This document shows positions 4,752 through 5,798 of a stretch of DNA of 5,798 nucleotides, piece by piece. The DNA lies in contig JAMPHX010000078.1 in NCBI GenBank assembly GCA_023663205.1, positions 1-5,798 on the forward strand. Direction: 5' to 3'. The stretch comes from Corallococcus sp. (GTDB lineage Bacteria; Bacillota; Clostridia; Christensenellales; CAG-314). Positions within the stretch are counted from its first letter, which is position 1; every line of letters begins with the position of its first letter. Position numbers and translations under genes: made by a program. The notes under the pieces were generated by a model. That model was not told the DNA's origin. It worked only from the letters and a program-made list of their open reading frames with translations, and did no database searches.

Positions 4752-5798
4752 TCAATCGGCAAGTTCATCTAAGCGCACAGTTAACTGCTTTTCCAATAAA
4801 GTATATTTTTCCACCTTTGCCTTTTCCTGTTCAATAAGTTGTGCGGGTGCTTTGGTCACAAAACCGCTGTTGGCAAGTTTGCCTTTGGCGCGAGACAACT
4901 CTGTGCGTACGTTTTCGAGTTCTTTGTTGAGGCGTTCGATTTCTTTATCTTTATCAACAAGGTTACCGAGAGGAATTTCAATTTCCGCAATGGGCGTAAC
5001 AATCTTTACAACCTTTTCGTTGCCGGCAAATTTGTCGACAAACTCCATATTGCTGCATCCCGCCAATTTTTCTATATACACATTACATTCTTTAATACGA
5101 GATTCTTTTGCACACACGGCACAGGAAATGCGCTTAGACGGCGCAACTCCGTACTCTACGCGAACATTACGCAACTTGGAAATCAAATCTTTTACCTGTT
5201 CCATCAATTTTGCATCGTTAGGGAAATTGTACTTTTTTTCAAATACCGGATACCTTTCTACCATTATGCTTTCACCGTGATTTGGCATATCCGAATAAAT
5301 CTTTTCGGTAATAAAGGGCGCAAACGGATGTAATATTTTCAAAATTTTGTCCAATACGTATGTAAGAACCGAAAGATTATCCAATCGCGCCTTATCGTCC
5401 GCACCGTACAAAACAGGTTTTGACAGTTCGATATACCAATCGCAAAAATCCGACCATACAAAATCGTATATTTCTTGGCAAGCCATACCGAGTTCGAATT
5501 TTTCTATCAATTCGGTTGCGCGTGTAACCGTACCGTTAAGTTCCGTCAATATCCACTTGTCCGCAAGCGTAAGATTTGCTTTGCTTATGTCCGACAACTT
5601 TTTGTCTTCTGTGTTCATAAGCACAAAGCGGCTGGCATTCCAAACTTTGTTCATAAAGTTTCGCGTGCCTTCGATTTTGTCTTGCGAAAAACGTATATCG
5701 CTACCGTTTGCCACACCGTTTATCAAAGCAAATCTCAACGTATCGGCGCCGTATTTTTCAATGAAATCAACAGGGTCTACGCCGTTACCCAATGATTT
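4752..5798 (-). CDS. valS: Valyl-tRNA synthetase, C-terminal part (5' end outside window)
   Basis: This is the last 348 residues of the class I enzyme that charges tRNA-Val. The frame runs off the window edge. Its first visible residues are K-S-L-G-N-G, so the edge falls inside the KMSKS ATP-binding signature and the catalytic Rossmann core is not visible. The TTG at 5790-5792 is an internal Leu codon, not a start. Visible parts are the post-KMSKS segment (DPVDF, GADTLRF), then the helical anticodon-binding domain beginning RNFMNKVWNASRFVLMN. That domain continues through SDFCDWYIELSKP and HPFAPFITEKIY. The C-terminal coiled-coil arm (about the last 70 residues, rich in K, E and L) is characteristic of ValS and distinguishes it from IleS and LeuS. 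The distance from KMSKS to the C-terminus fits a full-length enzyme of about 870-880 residues. The stop codon is at 4752-4754. It converges with mazF across a 62-nt gap. Any T-box leader would lie outside the window. Confidence 0.95.
   Translation of the reverse strand, partial: KSLGNGVDPVDFIEKYGADTLRFALINGVANGSDIRFSQDKIEGTRNFMNKVWNASRFVLMNTEDKKLSDISKANLTLADKWILTELNGTVTRATELIEKFELGMACQEIYDFVWSDFCDWYIELSKPVLYGADDKARLDNLSVLTYVLDKILKILHPFAPFITEKIYSDMPNHGESIMVERYPVFEKKYNFPNDAKLMEQVKDLISKLRNVRVEYGVAPSKRISCAVCAKESRIKECNVYIEKLAGCSNMEFVDKFAGNEKVVKIVTPIAEIEIPLGNLVDKDKEIERLNKELENVRTELSRAKGKLANSGFVTKAPAQLIEQEKAKVEKYTLLEKQLTVRLDELAD

Noticed and set aside
5790..5792. TTG as a possible start codon of the minus-strand gene
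   Set aside because: The two preceding codons in the window read K-S and complete K-S-L-G-N-G of the KMSKS region, so the TTG is an internal Leu codon of a truncated valS.
4839..5795. Plus-strand open frames (4839-5333, 4852-5280, 5475-5795) opposite valS
   Set aside because: The minus-strand frame is unmistakable ValS; the plus-strand frames show no domain pattern and no ribosome binding site was identified for them.

Overview
The window looks like chromosomal DNA of a low-to-moderate-GC Gram-positive bacterium, most likely a gut-type Clostridia/Firmicutes lineage. The grounds are AT-rich intergenic DNA, strong AGGAG-type ribosome binding sites, a B. subtilis NdoA-like MazF, a Firmicutes-style valyl-tRNA synthetase, and a large envelope protein with Cys/His motifs like those I recall from gut Clostridia surface proteins. 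The species cannot be named from the sequence. There are no rRNA or tRNA genes, CRISPR arrays or insertion sequences, and no clear sign of recent transfer.

Layout: (1) 1-122 is a leader with a good sigma-70-type promoter and an unusual bulged hairpin just upstream of the ribosome binding site. (2) 123-872 (+) encodes a cytoplasmic glycerophosphodiester phosphodiesterase with all catalytic motifs. (3) 923-4036 (+), 50 nt downstream with its own strong ribosome binding site and no intervening terminator, encodes a 1037-residue protein with one N-terminal membrane anchor. The rest is built from about five clear and two degenerate repeats of roughly 65-70 residues, interleaved with four Cys/His modules. 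The two genes probably form one transcription unit, which ends at a strong intrinsic terminator at 4066-4116. (4) 4117-4344 holds no convincing gene. (5) 4345-4689 (+) encodes a MazF/NdoA-type endoribonuclease toxin without an adjacent antitoxin. (6) 4699-4727 is a 12-bp-stem hairpin between convergent genes, likely terminating both. (7) 4752-5798 (-) is the C-terminal part of valyl-tRNA synthetase, cut by the window edge inside the KMSKS signature.

Most of the window is ordinary. The part that deserves attention is the membrane-anchored repeat protein. Nine of its ten cysteines lie in four W-Y...C...H-x-H...C...W modules, and one module replaces a His with Cys in a way that would keep metal-ligand chemistry. 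Its pairing with a glycerophosphodiesterase hints at an envelope-related role, but no function can be assigned from sequence alone.
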